A stretch of DNA of 64,000 nucleotides from Phycisphaeraceae bacterium (GCA_019636675.1 JAHBXC010000001.1:620001-684000); one strand, 5' to 3'; positions 1-9,862 are shown, numbered from the stretch's first letter. Numbers and translations: made by a program. Notes: a model not told the origin generated them from the letters alone.

Positions 1-1560
1 GCGATGGGCGGGATGGTCCGGAGCTTCGGCGTGCCGCCCACCACGGTGGCGACCGGGATCGTGATGTATTCGCTGGCGGTGGCCGCGTTCGTGATGCTCG
101 GCTCGAAGCTCGTACAGCGGTACGGCTCGACGGTGGTTTTCCGATCGGTCGTGGCGCTGTTCGGACTGGCGCAGGTGCTGATGACGCTGAGCCCCAACTC
201 TCAGCTCATGCTGCTCGCCCAGCTCGGGTCGGGTCTGGCGGCGGCGGTGATCGTCCCGGCGCTGGTCGCGCTGGTCGCGAATCACTACCACGGGAAACAG
301 CAGGCGACCGCGATCGGGGCGCTGGGGTCTGCTCGCGCCGGCGCGAGCATGCTCGCGTTCATGGTGGGCGGCGTGCTCGGCACCTTCATCGGATGGCGCC
401 CGTCCTTCGGGATCCTCGTCGTCGTGTCGGCGATCGTGTTCGTGCTCAGCTTCCGCCTCAAGCCCGAGGAGAAACGCCCCGAGGTCGGCATCGATTTCGT
501 CGGGGTGATCCTCGCGGCGACCTCGATCATTCTCATCAGCTTCGGCTTCAACAACCTGAACCGCTGGGGGTTGTTGACGGCGCGACCCAACGCCCCCTTT
601 GACATCATGGGTCTCTCGCCGGCCCCCGTCATGATCGTCGTCGGCATCGTTCTGCTGCAGGTCTTCCTCGCGTGGACGCGCAAGGTTCAGGCGGCGGGCA
701 AGACTCCGCTGCTGGACCTGCGCGTGATCACGTCCAGCCGCGAGAAGGCGGCGATCATGTGCATGTTCGCGGTCGTCGCGCTGGAGGCGATGCTGAACTT
801 CTCGGTCCCGCTGTACATCCAGATCGTGCAGGGGAGCACCCCACTGCAGACGGCGATCGCCATGATGCCGTTCAACCTCACGATCTTCTTTACGGCGATG
901 CTCGTGGTGAAGCTGTACCGCAAGAGGACGCCGCGACAGATCGGCCGGTACGGGTTCATCCTCTGCACGATCGCGCTCGTGTACCTGTCGTGGGTAGTCC
1001 GGAATGACCTGAGGGCGTTCCCGGTGATGATCGGGCTCATCGCGTTCGGCATCGGGCAGGGCGCGCTGGTGACGCTCGTGTTCAACGTGCTCGTGACCGC
1101 CGCGCCGAAGAAGCTCGCGAGCGATGTCGGCGCCCTGCGAGGCACGACGCAGAACCTCGCCGCGGGCGTCGGCACCGCGGTGGCCGGCGCGCTGCTCGTC
1201 GGCATGCTCAGCACGATGGTCATGGTGCGTCTGGCCGACAACCCGGTGCTGACGCCCGAGATCCAGGAGCAGCTGAACCTCGACAGCATCAACTTCGTCA
1301 CCGACGACGCGCTCGTGGTCATCATGGAACGGACCGGCGCCTCGCCGGAACAGGTCGCGGAAGCGGTCCGAGTCAATCAGGAGGCGCGTTCGGGCGCATT
1401 GCGCATCGGGCTGCTGTTGATGGCAGGGATCGCGTTTCTGGCCATCATGCCGGCCGGGCGCCTGCCCGATTACAAGCCCGGCGAGATCCCTGCGCATCCC
1501 AAGCCCGACGGCCCCGAGGAGCTCAAGGCGGCCGCGGCGCAGGCGGAGGAAGGAGAGTAA
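1..1560 (+). CDS. MFS transporter, 5' end cut by window edge
   Basis: This is a major facilitator superfamily permease of the multidrug/DHA2-like type, placed in the inner membrane. The visible 518 residues are mostly hydrophobic segments, and the reading frame is already open at base 1, so the first transmembrane helix or helices probably lie outside the window. The C-terminus ends in a charged cytoplasmic tail rich in Ala and Glu. The stop is two bases before the asparaginase gene, and the ribosome binding site of that gene (AAGGAG) lies inside the end of this one, so the two are almost certainly cotranscribed. From its neighbours I infer a role in amino acid or amide uptake or export; the substrate is not readable from sequence. 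Confidence 0.8.
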   Translation, partial: AMGGMVRSFGVPPTTVATGIVMYSLAVAAFVMLGSKLVQRYGSTVVFRSVVALFGLAQVLMTLSPNSQLMLLAQLGSGLAAAVIVPALVALVANHYHGKQQATAIGALGSARAGASMLAFMVGGVLGTFIGWRPSFGILVVVSAIVFVLSFRLKPEEKRPEVGIDFVGVILAATSIILISFGFNNLNRWGLLTARPNAPFDIMGLSPAPVMIVVGIVLLQVFLAWTRKVQAAGKTPLLDLRVITSSREKAAIMCMFAVVALEAMLNFSVPLYIQIVQGSTPLQTAIAMMPFNLTIFFTAMLVVKLYRKRTPRQIGRYGFILCTIALVYLSWVVRNDLRAFPVMIGLIAFGIGQGALVTLVFNVLVTAAPKKLASDVGALRGTTQNLAAGVGTAVAGALLVGMLSTMVMVRLADNPVLTPEIQEQLNLDSINFVTDDALVVIMERTGASPEQVAEAVRVNQEARSGALRIGLLLMAGIAFLAIMPAGRLPDYKPGEIPAHPKPDGPEELKAAAAQAEEGE

Positions 1561-1562
1561 CC

Positions 1563-2549
1563 ATGGCGCTCCCTCGTCTTCTCATCCTCTCCCTCGGCGG
1601 GACGATCACCATGGTGCCCAGCGCGAAGGGCGGCATCGCCCCGAGTCTGGGCGCAGAGGAACTCGTCGCGTCGGTCCCTGCGCTCGCGAAGGTCGCCGAC
1701 ATCGAGGCGCACTCGCCGTATCGCCTGCCGAGCCCCTCGATCAGTCTCGAGAACCTGGTGCATGTCGCCGGGCTGATCGAGGAGGGGTTCCGGCGCGGGT
1801 TCGACGGCGCGCTGGTTATCCAGGGCACCGACACGATCGAGGAATCCGCGTTCCTGCTCGACCTGCTCGTGGGGGGCGACAAGCCGGTGGTGATGACCGG
1901 CGCGATGCGCGGCGCCGAGGCGCCGGGCGCCGACGGGCCGGCGAACCTGCTGTCGGCGGCGAGTCTCGCGGTCTCGGACGAGGCGCGCGGGCTGGGGACG
2001 CTCGTGGTGCTCAACTACGACATCCACGCGGCGCGCTTCGTGCAGAAGTCGCACACGACGCTGCCCTCGGCGTTCCAGTCGCCGCTGGTCGGGCCGCTGG
2101 GCGTCGTGGCGGAGGGTCGACCTCGCCTGTACGCGCGCGTGCAGCGGATGCCGGTGTGGCCGATCGCCGACGGGGCGCCACCCCCGCTGCCGCTGCTGAA
2201 GATCGCGATGGGCTACGAGGGTCGGCTCCTGCGCGCGCTGCCCGAGCTGGGGTACAAGGGACTGGTCGTCGAGGGCATGGGCGCCGGGCATGTGCCGGCG
2301 GATGTCGCGCCGATCCTCGGCGAGGTCGCCGCGAAAATCCCCGTCGCGCTCGCGTCGCGCTCCATGACCGGTCCGGTGTTCGAGAGCACCTACGGGTACC
2401 CGGGCGGAGAGATCGACCTGATCGAGCGCGGCGTCGTGCCGACGGGGTTCCTGTCGGGCCTGAAGGCGCGCCTGCTACTCGGGCTGTGCCTGCGCACGCG
2501 CTCGAGCACCGACGCGGTGCGCGCCGCCTTCGCCCCCTACCAGCGTTGA
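1563..2549 (+). CDS. L-asparaginase (bacterial type I/II fold)
   Basis: Hydrolyses L-asparagine to aspartate and ammonia. The 328-residue length fits the family. The two threonine signatures are present: GGTIT near residues 12-16, where Thr14 would be the nucleophile, and QGTDTIEE near 87-94, with Thr89-Asp90 of the second catalytic set. No signal peptide is seen, so it is probably cytoplasmic. It starts at ATG 1563, eight bases after an AAGGAG Shine-Dalgarno. It follows the transporter by 2 bp and precedes a glutaminase by about 45 bp, suggesting a unit for use of amide nitrogen. Type I versus type II cannot be decided by eye. Confidence 0.92.
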   Translation: MALPRLLILSLGGTITMVPSAKGGIAPSLGAEELVASVPALAKVADIEAHSPYRLPSPSISLENLVHVAGLIEEGFRRGFDGALVIQGTDTIEESAFLLDLLVGGDKPVVMTGAMRGAEAPGADGPANLLSAASLAVSDEARGLGTLVVLNYDIHAARFVQKSHTTLPSAFQSPLVGPLGVVAEGRPRLYARVQRMPVWPIADGAPPPLPLLKIAMGYEGRLLRALPELGYKGLVVEGMGAGHVPADVAPILGEVAAKIPVALASRSMTGPVFESTYGYPGGEIDLIERGVVPTGFLSGLKARLLLGLCLRTRSSTDAVRAAFAPYQR

Positions 2550-2596
2550 CCGTTCCCGCCGCCCTTCACACCTGACGAACCAGGACGGAGATCGTG

Positions 2597-3604
2597 ATGT
2601 TCATCTCGAAGGTCCCCATCGACGACGCGGTTGCCAACGCGGCGGTGTCGACGGGTCATCTCCCCGGCGCCGACGCGGTTCGACGCCTCGTGGGCGAGGC
2701 GTACGAACTGTTCAAGGGTGTAGACGAAGGAACAGTGGCGGATTACATCCCGGCGCTGGCCAGGACGAAGCGCGACCTGTTCGGCGTCTGCGTCGTAGGC
2801 GTGAACGGCGCGGTGCACGGGGCGGGCGACATCGACCACCTGTTCTCGATCCAGAGCGTGTCGAAGCCCTTCGTGTTCGCGCTGGTGTGCGACGCGATCG
2901 GCGCGGACGAGGCGCACCGGAAGCTGGGCGTCAACGGGACGGGCCTGCCGTTCAACTCGGTGATGGCTGTGGAGCTGAACGACGATCGCACGATGAACCC
3001 GATGGTGAACGCCGGGGCGATCGCCGCCACGAGTCTCGCCCCCGGCTCGACCGCGGCGGAGAAATGGGAGTTCGTGCGCGCCGGGCTCTCGCGGTTCGCG
3101 GGGAGGCGGCTCGAGCTGGACGAGGACGTGTACGAGTCTGAGGCGGCGACGAATCTTCGCAACCGGGGCATCGCGAAGCTGCTCGAGGGCTACGGGCGCA
3201 TGTACTTCGACGCGATCGAGGCGACCGACGTGTACACGAAGCAGTGCTCGCTCAATGTCTCGGCCAGGGATCTGGCGGTGATGGGCGCCACCCTCGCCGA
3301 CGGAGGCGTCAACCCGATCACGAAGGAGCGCGTGATCGATGCGGCCCACTGCAAGCGCGTCCTGGCGGTGATGGCGACCGCCGGTTTGTACGAGCTATCG
3401 GGGGACTGGCTGTACGAGGTCGGCCTTCCCGGCAAGAGCGGCGTGAGCGGCGGGATCTTCACCGTCGCGCCGGGCAAGGGCGCTCTGGGGACCTTCGCCC
3501 CACTGCTCGACGAGGCGGGCAACAGCGTGAAGGGCCAGCGCGTCGCGAAGTTCCTCTCGGAGCGGCTCGGGCTGAACCTCTTCGCGTCGCGCCCGTTCGA
3601 GTAA
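2597..3604 (+). CDS. glsA: Glutaminase A (serine-type, beta-lactamase-like fold)
   Basis: Hydrolyses glutamine to glutamate and ammonia in the cytoplasm. About 335 residues, slightly longer than the usual 305-330. The catalytic Ser-x-x-Lys lies in SIQSVSKPF near residue 87, and the NPMVNAGAI block typical of the family is present. ATG 2597 is preferred over the in-frame GTG at 2594 because the GGAG at 2586-2589 then sits 7 bases away rather than 4. It is the last gene of the transporter-asparaginase-glutaminase set and converges on the kinase gene with only 8 bp between stops. Confidence 0.92.
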   Translation: MFISKVPIDDAVANAAVSTGHLPGADAVRRLVGEAYELFKGVDEGTVADYIPALARTKRDLFGVCVVGVNGAVHGAGDIDHLFSIQSVSKPFVFALVCDAIGADEAHRKLGVNGTGLPFNSVMAVELNDDRTMNPMVNAGAIAATSLAPGSTAAEKWEFVRAGLSRFAGRRLELDEDVYESEAATNLRNRGIAKLLEGYGRMYFDAIEATDVYTKQCSLNVSARDLAVMGATLADGGVNPITKERVIDAAHCKRVLAVMATAGLYELSGDWLYEVGLPGKSGVSGGIFTVAPGKGALGTFAPLLDEAGNSVKGQRVAKFLSERLGLNLFASRPFE

Positions 3605-3612
3605 GCCGGCGG

Positions 3613-6600
3613 TCATCGTTGGGCGGCGTCGAGCGCGAGGCGCCGGAGCACCGCGAGGCGAAGCCACCGGCGTTCGTCCTCTGAGCCCGCGCGCTGGTCG
3701 ATGAACGCGTCGATCTCCTCTGGCGCGGCGCGAGGGGGCAGCGCCGAGTCCGCGGCCTTCGAGTTGGCGTCGTCCCACGCCGCGAGCGCGCGGGAGTGGG
3801 CTGCGTAGCGGTCTGCGTGGGGCGCGGCGTTGAATCGCATCAGCGCGCCGGCGTGGCCCGCTGTGACAAGGAACTTGTCGCGCGGCGAGAACGACATGTC
3901 ACGGATCGCGAGACTGCTCCATGCGAACGAGAGCACGCGTTCGTGGGTGGAGAGGTCCCAGAGCATGATCTCCCCGTACCACGACCCTGCGGCGAGGCGT
4001 GCGCCGTCGGGGGTGATGTCGAGGGAGGTGATGAAGTGGCCTCGGCACGAGAGGGTATGGAGTGATTCGCCTGTCGCGACATCCCAGACTCGGACCGTCT
4101 GATCGCGCGACCCGGTGTAGAGCCGGGCGCCGTCGCGGGAGAAGACCGCGCCGAAGACATCGGAGCGATGGCCCGTCAGCGTGTGGAGCAGCGCGCCGGA
4201 CCGGGCGTCCCACAGGGCGACCGTGCCGTCGCGGACGCACGTCGCGAGCGTGGCCCCGTCGGGGCTGACGACGAGCTTGATAATCCGATCGTCGTGCGCC
4301 CGGAAGGACCTGGAGGGAGTCATCGAAGGCAGGTCCCACGACGCGACGACGCCGGCGCTCCCGGCGGCGAAGAGGCGGTCTCCGGTCGGGCTGAAGGCGA
4401 TGGTCCAGACCGGCCCGCCCGGGCCTTCGAGAGTGGCGAGCGGCTCGGCGTTGCGGGCGCTCCAGAGTCGCACCGTCGCATCCAAGGAGGACGAGGCGAT
4501 GATCGTCCCGTCGGGTGAGAAGCTGATGTCGTAGACGGCGTCGGTGTGGCCGCGGAGCGCGGCGAGCGACCTGGTGGTGAGCGGCTCGAACACGTGGATG
4601 ACGTTGTCGCGACCGCTGGAGGCGAGCATGTCGCCGCCTGGCGAGAAGGCGACCGCGAGGAGGTGGTCGCGGGCTCTGGGCAGATTCATCATCGCGCCGG
4701 GCGCGGTGAGTTCGGTGAGCGGCCAGAGTCGCAGCGTGCGGTCCCACGACGCGGAGACGACCTGATGCGCCAGCGCGTCGTAGGCGAGCGAGGCGACCGC
4801 TTCGTCGTGGCCGGTGAGCATGTAGCGTCTGCTCTGACTGGATGCCATCCGCCACTCGGCCATGGTCCGGTTCACGCGTCCGATGAAGATGGACGAACCG
4901 TCAGGCGTGAGCGCGAGGGAGCGCACGGTGCTGATGTCGTAGACGCCGGGGTCTTCCGCGCGGGTCTCGCCCGTGTCGGCGTCCCATACGCGGATGTGGC
5001 CCTCGCCGCCGCCTGCGGCGAGCGTGCGCCCGTCCGCCGCGATCGCGATCGCTTCGATGCGTGCGCCGAGGGAGAGCGTGAGTTCCGGCTCGAGCGATTC
5101 CGTGCGCAGCACGAGCAGGTCGCCGGCGCGACCGGCGACGAGGAGACGCGCCGGGTCGGGGAAGAACACGGCGTGCTCGACGCCGCCGGGCAGTCCGGGG
5201 ACGACGCGCGACCGCTCGGGGGCGCCGACATGCCGGAGCGATGCGACGCCGTCGAGCGATGTTGCCGCCAGAAGGCCGTTGTTCGCGAGCGAGACACGGT
5301 GGACGCCAGCGGCGTGCGCGGCGATGACTCGCGCGGGGGGATCGGCCCCGGGGTTCCATTCCCGGACGCTCCCGTCTTCGCAGCCGATGTAGACGGCGCG
5401 GGCGTCGTCGGTGATGGCGACGGAGAGTGGGATCGAATCGAGCGCGAGCCGTGCGATCCGCTGGCCGCCGTCGGCGTCCCAGATCGCGGCTGTCCCGTCG
5501 CGCGAGACGGTCGCGATGCGGCGCGCGCTCGCGCCGAGCGCCATATCGAGGACCTGATCGTCGTGGGCTTCGACGACGATCTCGCCGGTGTCGGCGAAGG
5601 CGTTGACCAGATCCCACTCCCAGCCCCGGTGCGAGAGCGGGGCACGGTCGAGGTGCTGCCGGGCCTGGCTGAACTCGTTGGCGCGGTACGCGAGGAACGC
5701 GCTCGCGAGACTGGCGGCGTAGGTCTGCCGGAGCGCGGTGTCGCGTTCGGCGAGCGCGACGCGTTCGGCCTCTGCGCGTCGGAGTGATTCGCGCCAGCTC
5801 GAGTACCCGAAGGCGGCGATGAGCGCCGAGGAGATGAGCAGCGTCGCGGCGCTGAGCGCGATCGCGCCGGCGACGACCTTGTGCCGGCGCGCGAAGAGGG
5901 CGGCTCGCCGCCAGGGCGTGGGCAGCGACGCCTGGATGGTCTTGAACGCGAGGAACCGCCGGATGTCTGCGGCGAGGGCGTCGGCGCCCTGGTACCTTCG
6001 CTTCGGGTCTTTGTCCATCGCCATGAGCACGATCGCCTCGGCGTCGCCCCGGGCTTCGGGGTTGATGACGCCGGGGCGCGGCGGGTCATGCGCCTGAATG
6101 GCGGCGATCGCTTCGGGGATGGACTTGCCGCTGAGGTCGTAGGGCGGGCGCCCGGTGAGCAGCTCGTAGAGGACGACGCCCAGCGAGTAGACATCCGAGC
6201 GGGTGTCGACGCGGTCGGCGCCGGCGCACTGCTCGGGGCTCATGGAGTTGAGCGTGCCGAGGATCTGCCCCCGATCGGAGATCGTGGTGATGCGCTCGCT
6301 GTCGGAGAGCACGGATCGCGCGACGCCGAAGTCGATGATCTTGGGCGCACCGCGATGATCGACGAGGATGTTGCTGGGCTTGAGGTCTCGGTGGATAACG
6401 CCGACCTGGTGGCCGTGCTGGACGGCGTCGCAGACCTCGGCGAACATCCGCATCCGGTCGCGCAGGGGGATGGCGTCCGCCCGGGCGGCTTCGGTGATCG
6501 GGCGCGCGTTGTCGATGAACTCCATGGCGAAGTAGGGCGAGGACCGGCCGGTCGAGTCGGTGAAGACGCCGACCTCGTAGACCTGCGCGATGTTGGGGTG

Positions 6601-7011
6601 CCGGAGGCGCGCGAGGACCTCGGCTTCGAAGTGGAATCGATGGATGCTCGACGTGTGCGTGAGGGAGCGGTGCATCACCTTGAGCGCGACGCGCCGGCGC
6701 GGCTTCTGCTGCTCGGCCTCGTAGACGGTGGCCATCCCCCCCACGCCGAGCACGCCGAGGACGCGGTAGCCGGGGATCGCGTCGGGGGCGAGCGGCTCGG
6801 GGGCGGCGCGGTGCGAGGGCGGCGCGCCGAGCGCCGGGGTCTCGAGGAAGTGGGCGGTGTCCTCGAGGGCGCAGAGCAGTCTGTCGACGGCGGTGCGGAG
6901 GGCGTCGTTGCCTGCGCAGGCGTGGGTGACGAGCATGGGGCGCTCGTCGGGTTCTTCGTCGATCGCGGCGAGAAAGATCTCGTGCGCGCGGCGCTGGAGG
7001 TCATCGATCAT
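3613..7011 (-). CDS. Membrane Ser/Thr protein kinase with WD40 repeats
   Basis: A 1132-residue signalling protein. The PknB-type kinase domain spans about residues 82-355 and is complete: glycine loop GVLGVGGMA, Lys111 in VALKVMH, HRDLKPSN at 207-214 and DFG at 227-229. One hydrophobic helix at about 384-410 follows, then a short coiled segment and at least twelve WD40-like units from about 470 to 1085 that probably form one or two beta-propellers. The start ATG overlaps the 3' end of the sigma factor gene by 11 bp, so the two are translated together. Planctomycetes have many such sigma/kinase pairs. I infer that the kinase controls the sigma factor or shares its signal; the sequence does not show the target. 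Confidence 0.93.
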   Translation of the reverse strand: MIDDLQRRAHEIFLAAIDEEPDERPMLVTHACAGNDALRTAVDRLLCALEDTAHFLETPALGAPPSHRAAPEPLAPDAIPGYRVLGVLGVGGMATVYEAEQQKPRRRVALKVMHRSLTHTSSIHRFHFEAEVLARLRHPNIAQVYEVGVFTDSTGRSSPYFAMEFIDNARPITEAARADAIPLRDRMRMFAEVCDAVQHGHQVGVIHRDLKPSNILVDHRGAPKIIDFGVARSVLSDSERITTISDRGQILGTLNSMSPEQCAGADRVDTRSDVYSLGVVLYELLTGRPPYDLSGKSIPEAIAAIQAHDPPRPGVINPEARGDAEAIVLMAMDKDPKRRYQGADALAADIRRFLAFKTIQASLPTPWRRAALFARRHKVVAGAIALSAATLLISSALIAAFGYSSWRESLRRAEAERVALAERDTALRQTYAASLASAFLAYRANEFSQARQHLDRAPLSHRGWEWDLVNAFADTGEIVVEAHDDQVLDMALGASARRIATVSRDGTAAIWDADGGQRIARLALDSIPLSVAITDDARAVYIGCEDGSVREWNPGADPPARVIAAHAAGVHRVSLANNGLLAATSLDGVASLRHVGAPERSRVVPGLPGGVEHAVFFPDPARLLVAGRAGDLLVLRTESLEPELTLSLGARIEAIAIAADGRTLAAGGGEGHIRVWDADTGETRAEDPGVYDISTVRSLALTPDGSSIFIGRVNRTMAEWRMASSQSRRYMLTGHDEAVASLAYDALAHQVVSASWDRTLRLWPLTELTAPGAMMNLPRARDHLLAVAFSPGGDMLASSGRDNVIHVFEPLTTRSLAALRGHTDAVYDISFSPDGTIIASSSLDATVRLWSARNAEPLATLEGPGGPVWTIAFSPTGDRLFAAGSAGVVASWDLPSMTPSRSFRAHDDRIIKLVVSPDGATLATCVRDGTVALWDARSGALLHTLTGHRSDVFGAVFSRDGARLYTGSRDQTVRVWDVATGESLHTLSCRGHFITSLDITPDGARLAAGSWYGEIMLWDLSTHERVLSFAWSSLAIRDMSFSPRDKFLVTAGHAGALMRFNAAPHADRYAAHSRALAAWDDANSKAADSALPPRAAPEEIDAFIDQRAGSEDERRWLRLAVLRRLALDAAQR

Positions 7012-7591
7012 CGCCGGGTTCCGTCTCGGAGTCGCGCAGCCGGCAGTAGAGCCACGCCTTCGCGGCCATCCAGTCGCGGTCCACGGTGCGTTTGCCGACG
7101 CCGAGCAGCTCGGCGATCTCCTCGATGGTGCAGCCGCCGAAGAAGCGGAGCTCCACGATGCGTGATTGTCGTTCGTCGAGCTGGGCGAGATCGCGCAGCG
7201 CCTCGTCGAGGGCGAGGAGGTCGAGGTCCTGTTCGGGGGCGGCGGGCTCGTGCGTGTCGATGGAGACGCGCCCGGCGACCCCGCCGCGTTTCAGTGCGCG
7301 CCGTTCGCGCGCGTGGTCGATCAGGATGCGCCGGATGATGGTGGACGCGATCGAGAAGAAGTGGAGCCGGTCGTTCCAGTCGGTGAGACGCTGGTTGATG
7401 AGCCGGAGATAGGCCTCGTGGACGAGCGCGGTCGGCTGGAGCGTGTGGTTGGCGCGCTCGCCCCGCAGGTGGCTGGCGGCGAGGCGGTGGAGGTCGTCGT
7501 AGACGGCGGCCATCAGGCGCTCGCGGTCGCGATCGTCCCCTTTGGAGACCGCGCGGAGGAGCTGGGTCACGTTGGGGTCTGGGGTGCTCAT
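7001..7591 (-). CDS. ECF-type RNA polymerase sigma factor (planctomycete Sig-70 class)
   Basis: A 196-residue sigma factor with region 2 (about residues 15-105, including HLRGERANHT and the LIDHARERRA segment) and region 4 (about 125-185, with the helix-turn-helix IEEIAELLGVGKRTVDRDW). The open frame reaches upstream to 8122, but that part is antisense to the beta-helix gene. ATG 7591 gives the usual family N-terminus. No anti-sigma factor lies next to it; the overlapping downstream kinase-WD40 gene takes that position, as is common in Planctomycetes. Confidence 0.92.
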   Translation of the reverse strand: MSTPDPNVTQLLRAVSKGDDRDRERLMAAVYDDLHRLAASHLRGERANHTLQPTALVHEAYLRLINQRLTDWNDRLHFFSIASTIIRRILIDHARERRALKRGGVAGRVSIDTHEPAAPEQDLDLLALDEALRDLAQLDERQSRIVELRFFGGCTIEEIAELLGVGKRTVDRDWMAAKAWLYCRLRDSETEPGDDR

Positions 7592-7776
7592 CGTGCGCCT
7601 GGGCTCCTGGGCAGGGCTGAGCCCAGATGCTACCAGATGCGTGGGCGATCCCGAAGGGGATCCGGCCCGGACCCGACGAGTTTCCGCGCGCCGGGCTGGC
7701 GCGCGACGACGCCCACCGGGGTGCGCCGGGCAGGGCGTCGCTGCGTGCTGGAGCGTGAGCTGCATTGGTGCGTGCT

Positions 7777-8937
7777 TCAGTAGGTGTAGTTGGCGTTGGG
7801 GTTGGTGGAGCCGGGCGAGACTCCGCCGGAGTTGCCGTTGATGGCGGCGGAGTTCGTGGCGTTGACCACGAAGCAGGCGTTGCCGGCGACCACGCTCCAG
7901 TTGCTGCTCGTGTTGCCCGACGCGGTGTTGCGGGCGATGAAATTGCCGGCTGATTCGACGAGGTACCCGACCGTGTTGCCCGTCGAGTTGTTGCCCTCGA
8001 CGCGGCTGTCGATGTTGAAGACCCGGAAGCCGGCGGCCTGGTTGTTCATCGCGTTGTTCTCGATCACGAGGCAGCGGGTTGAGGCGTAAATCCCGGCGAA
8101 GGTGTTGCCTTCCGCGGTGCATCCTCGAACGGTCGACCCGTTGAAGAGGATGATGCCGTTCCCGCCGTTGTTGCGGCTCGCGGACCCGGAGATGTTGGAT
8201 CCCTCGGGGCCACGGATGCCGTCGAGGCCGTTGCCTTCGGTCACGCAGTCCCTGACGACAAGGTGCGCGAAACCGGTGATCCCGTAGCTGTCGTTGCCGT
8301 TCGCGATGCAGTTTGTGGCGAGCGAGTCCTGGCCGAGGTCGAAGCCCGCGCCGCCGTTGTCGGAGGACACGGAAGATTCGACGATGGCGTACCTGACAGC
8401 GACGATCCCGTCGCCCACATTGTTCGCTGCGGTGCAGTCGCGGATCGTCGCGTAGCGGCCGACGCTGATGCCCCTGCCGCTGTTAGCGGTCGCGTGGATT
8501 CCCTCGATCAGCGAAGGGCGCATGAGGGCGCCGCCCTCGGTGAGATCGATGCCGTCTCCGCCCCACGAGGTGATGGTCCCGTTCCGGATCGTCACCCGGA
8601 AAAGCAGGAAGCCGGTGGCGATCCCGTCGAGCGAACCGGGGACGCCCTGGAGCCGGAAGCCGTTGAGGTCGAGCGTGACATCGCTGGCGCCGATCTCGAT
8701 GCCGTGCATGCCGGGCTGGCCGGTGATGTTGCCGGTGAGGTAGTAGGACCCCGGCTGCGAGATGCGGTAGAGCGAGTTCGCGTCGCCCGGTGTGTTCTGG
8801 GCGTTGATGGCGATGCGCGGCTCGACTTCCGCGAGTGTTTTCATCGTGGGCGCGACCGGGCCCGCGGGCGGGTCGATCGGCCCGGCGAAGGCCGCGGCAG
8901 AGGCGAGCGTGAGGGAGATCAGGGCGGGTCGGATCAC
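7777..8937 (-). CDS. Secreted right-handed parallel beta-helix protein
   Basis: A 386-residue exported protein of unknown substrate. The start is GTG 8937, which overlaps the stop of the upstream gene by 4 bp (GTGA). A short signal peptide of about 18 residues ends in AAAFA. From about residue 75 onward there are regularly spaced N-G and G-N turns with short hydrophobic strands (for example ENNAMNN, ARNTASGN), the pattern of pectate-lyase-like or NosD-like right-handed beta-helices. No catalytic residues could be assigned. The larger frame up to 9597 is not all coding in this phase, because its upstream part overlaps the PEP-CTERM gene. Confidence 0.8.
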   Translation of the reverse strand: MIRPALISLTLASAAAFAGPIDPPAGPVAPTMKTLAEVEPRIAINAQNTPGDANSLYRISQPGSYYLTGNITGQPGMHGIEIGASDVTLDLNGFRLQGVPGSLDGIATGFLLFRVTIRNGTITSWGGDGIDLTEGGALMRPSLIEGIHATANSGRGISVGRYATIRDCTAANNVGDGIVAVRYAIVESSVSSDNGGAGFDLGQDSLATNCIANGNDSYGITGFAHLVVRDCVTEGNGLDGIRGPEGSNISGSASRNNGGNGIILFNGSTVRGCTAEGNTFAGIYASTRCLVIENNAMNNQAAGFRVFNIDSRVEGNNSTGNTVGYLVESAGNFIARNTASGNTSSNWSVVAGNACFVVNATNSAAINGNSGGVSPGSTNPNANYTY

Positions 8938-9584
8938 CGGGTCACCCCCTCGCGACGCCGGCGGGCGCCGAGCGCGGCGCAGGTCAGGATCGCGAGGGAT
9001 GCGCCGCCCGGGGTGGGGACGAGACGACCGTTGACGCGGAAGGCCAGCGTTTCCTGATCGGGATTGAAGTTCCAGGGCCCGACGGGGTTGCCGGCGCGTC
9101 CGGCGCGTCCCAGGTCGCCGATGTTGTTGCGATGCCACACGATCTCGGTGTCGCCCCCGGCGTCGGCGGCGATCCAGTAGGTCGTGTTCGCCGAGAGCAG
9201 GAACGCCGCCCCGGCGGAGGCGGTGACGATGCCCGGGACATCGGGGCCGGGCAGGCCGCCGACGCCCATGGTGAGGAGGACGGCGCCGGGCAGGCCCCCG
9301 GCGTCGCTCATGAGGTAGATGTTGACGAAATCGAGGCCGTCGGTGAGTCGGAGGCCGAGCTGCGCGTTGGTGAAGTAGGTGTCGATGCCCCCGACGGTGA
9401 ATCGCATGGCCTGGTCGACATTGCCGATGGACATCTCGTCGGGACCGAGGACGAGGTTGCCGCTGACCATGTTGAAGTCGTCGCCGGGGCCGAAGTTGCT
9501 GTGGATGACGACCTGGGCGTGGGCGGCTCCAGCGAGCAGGGCGATGGAAGCGGCGGCGAGGGTGATCGAGGACGGTGATGACAT
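8934..9584 (-). CDS. Secreted PEP-CTERM-like protein (choice-of-anchor type)
   Basis: A 216-residue exported protein. Signal peptide at residues 1-23 ending in AHA. The middle is a beta-rich domain with the FGPGDDFNM and AMRFTVGGIDTYFTNAQL pattern seen in choice-of-anchor R proteins. The end is VPTPGG, a short hydrophobic stretch, then RRRRE, which is an exosortase-type sorting tail. It is cotranscribed with the overlapping beta-helix gene. The function is unknown; surface or matrix location is inferred from the tail. Confidence 0.75.
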   Translation of the reverse strand: MSSPSSITLAAASIALLAGAAHAQVVIHSNFGPGDDFNMVSGNLVLGPDEMSIGNVDQAMRFTVGGIDTYFTNAQLGLRLTDGLDFVNIYLMSDAGGLPGAVLLTMGVGGLPGPDVPGIVTASAGAAFLLSANTTYWIAADAGGDTEIVWHRNNIGDLGRAGRAGNPVGPWNFNPDQETLAFRVNGRLVPTPGGASLAILTCAALGARRRREGVTR

Positions 9585-9862
9585 GGCGTTCTCTCACTGT
9601 GTGCGTGGTTCAACTGCGGGTCCGATCGTCGGATCGGCCGCTTCGCGGGACTGGGCCGGTGCGTTCTGCGAGAGAACGCCCGGCTTTGGTCCCCGTGCAG
9701 ACGACCACGCGTGAGGCGTGCCGGCATCGCGCCATCGGTCAGCGGATTTCTGAGTCGGAAGCGTCGCACGCGTCACGATGAATGATTCGGATCTCACGCC
9801 GGGGTCACCGCCCGCTCATCCAGCCGTGGCAGCATTCACCCGGTCACTCTGGAGGATTCACG

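Noticed and set aside
4546-5787. Open frame antisense to the WD40 kinase
   Set aside because: It is a shadow of a gene with clear kinase and WD40 motifs; no ribosome site or family motif.
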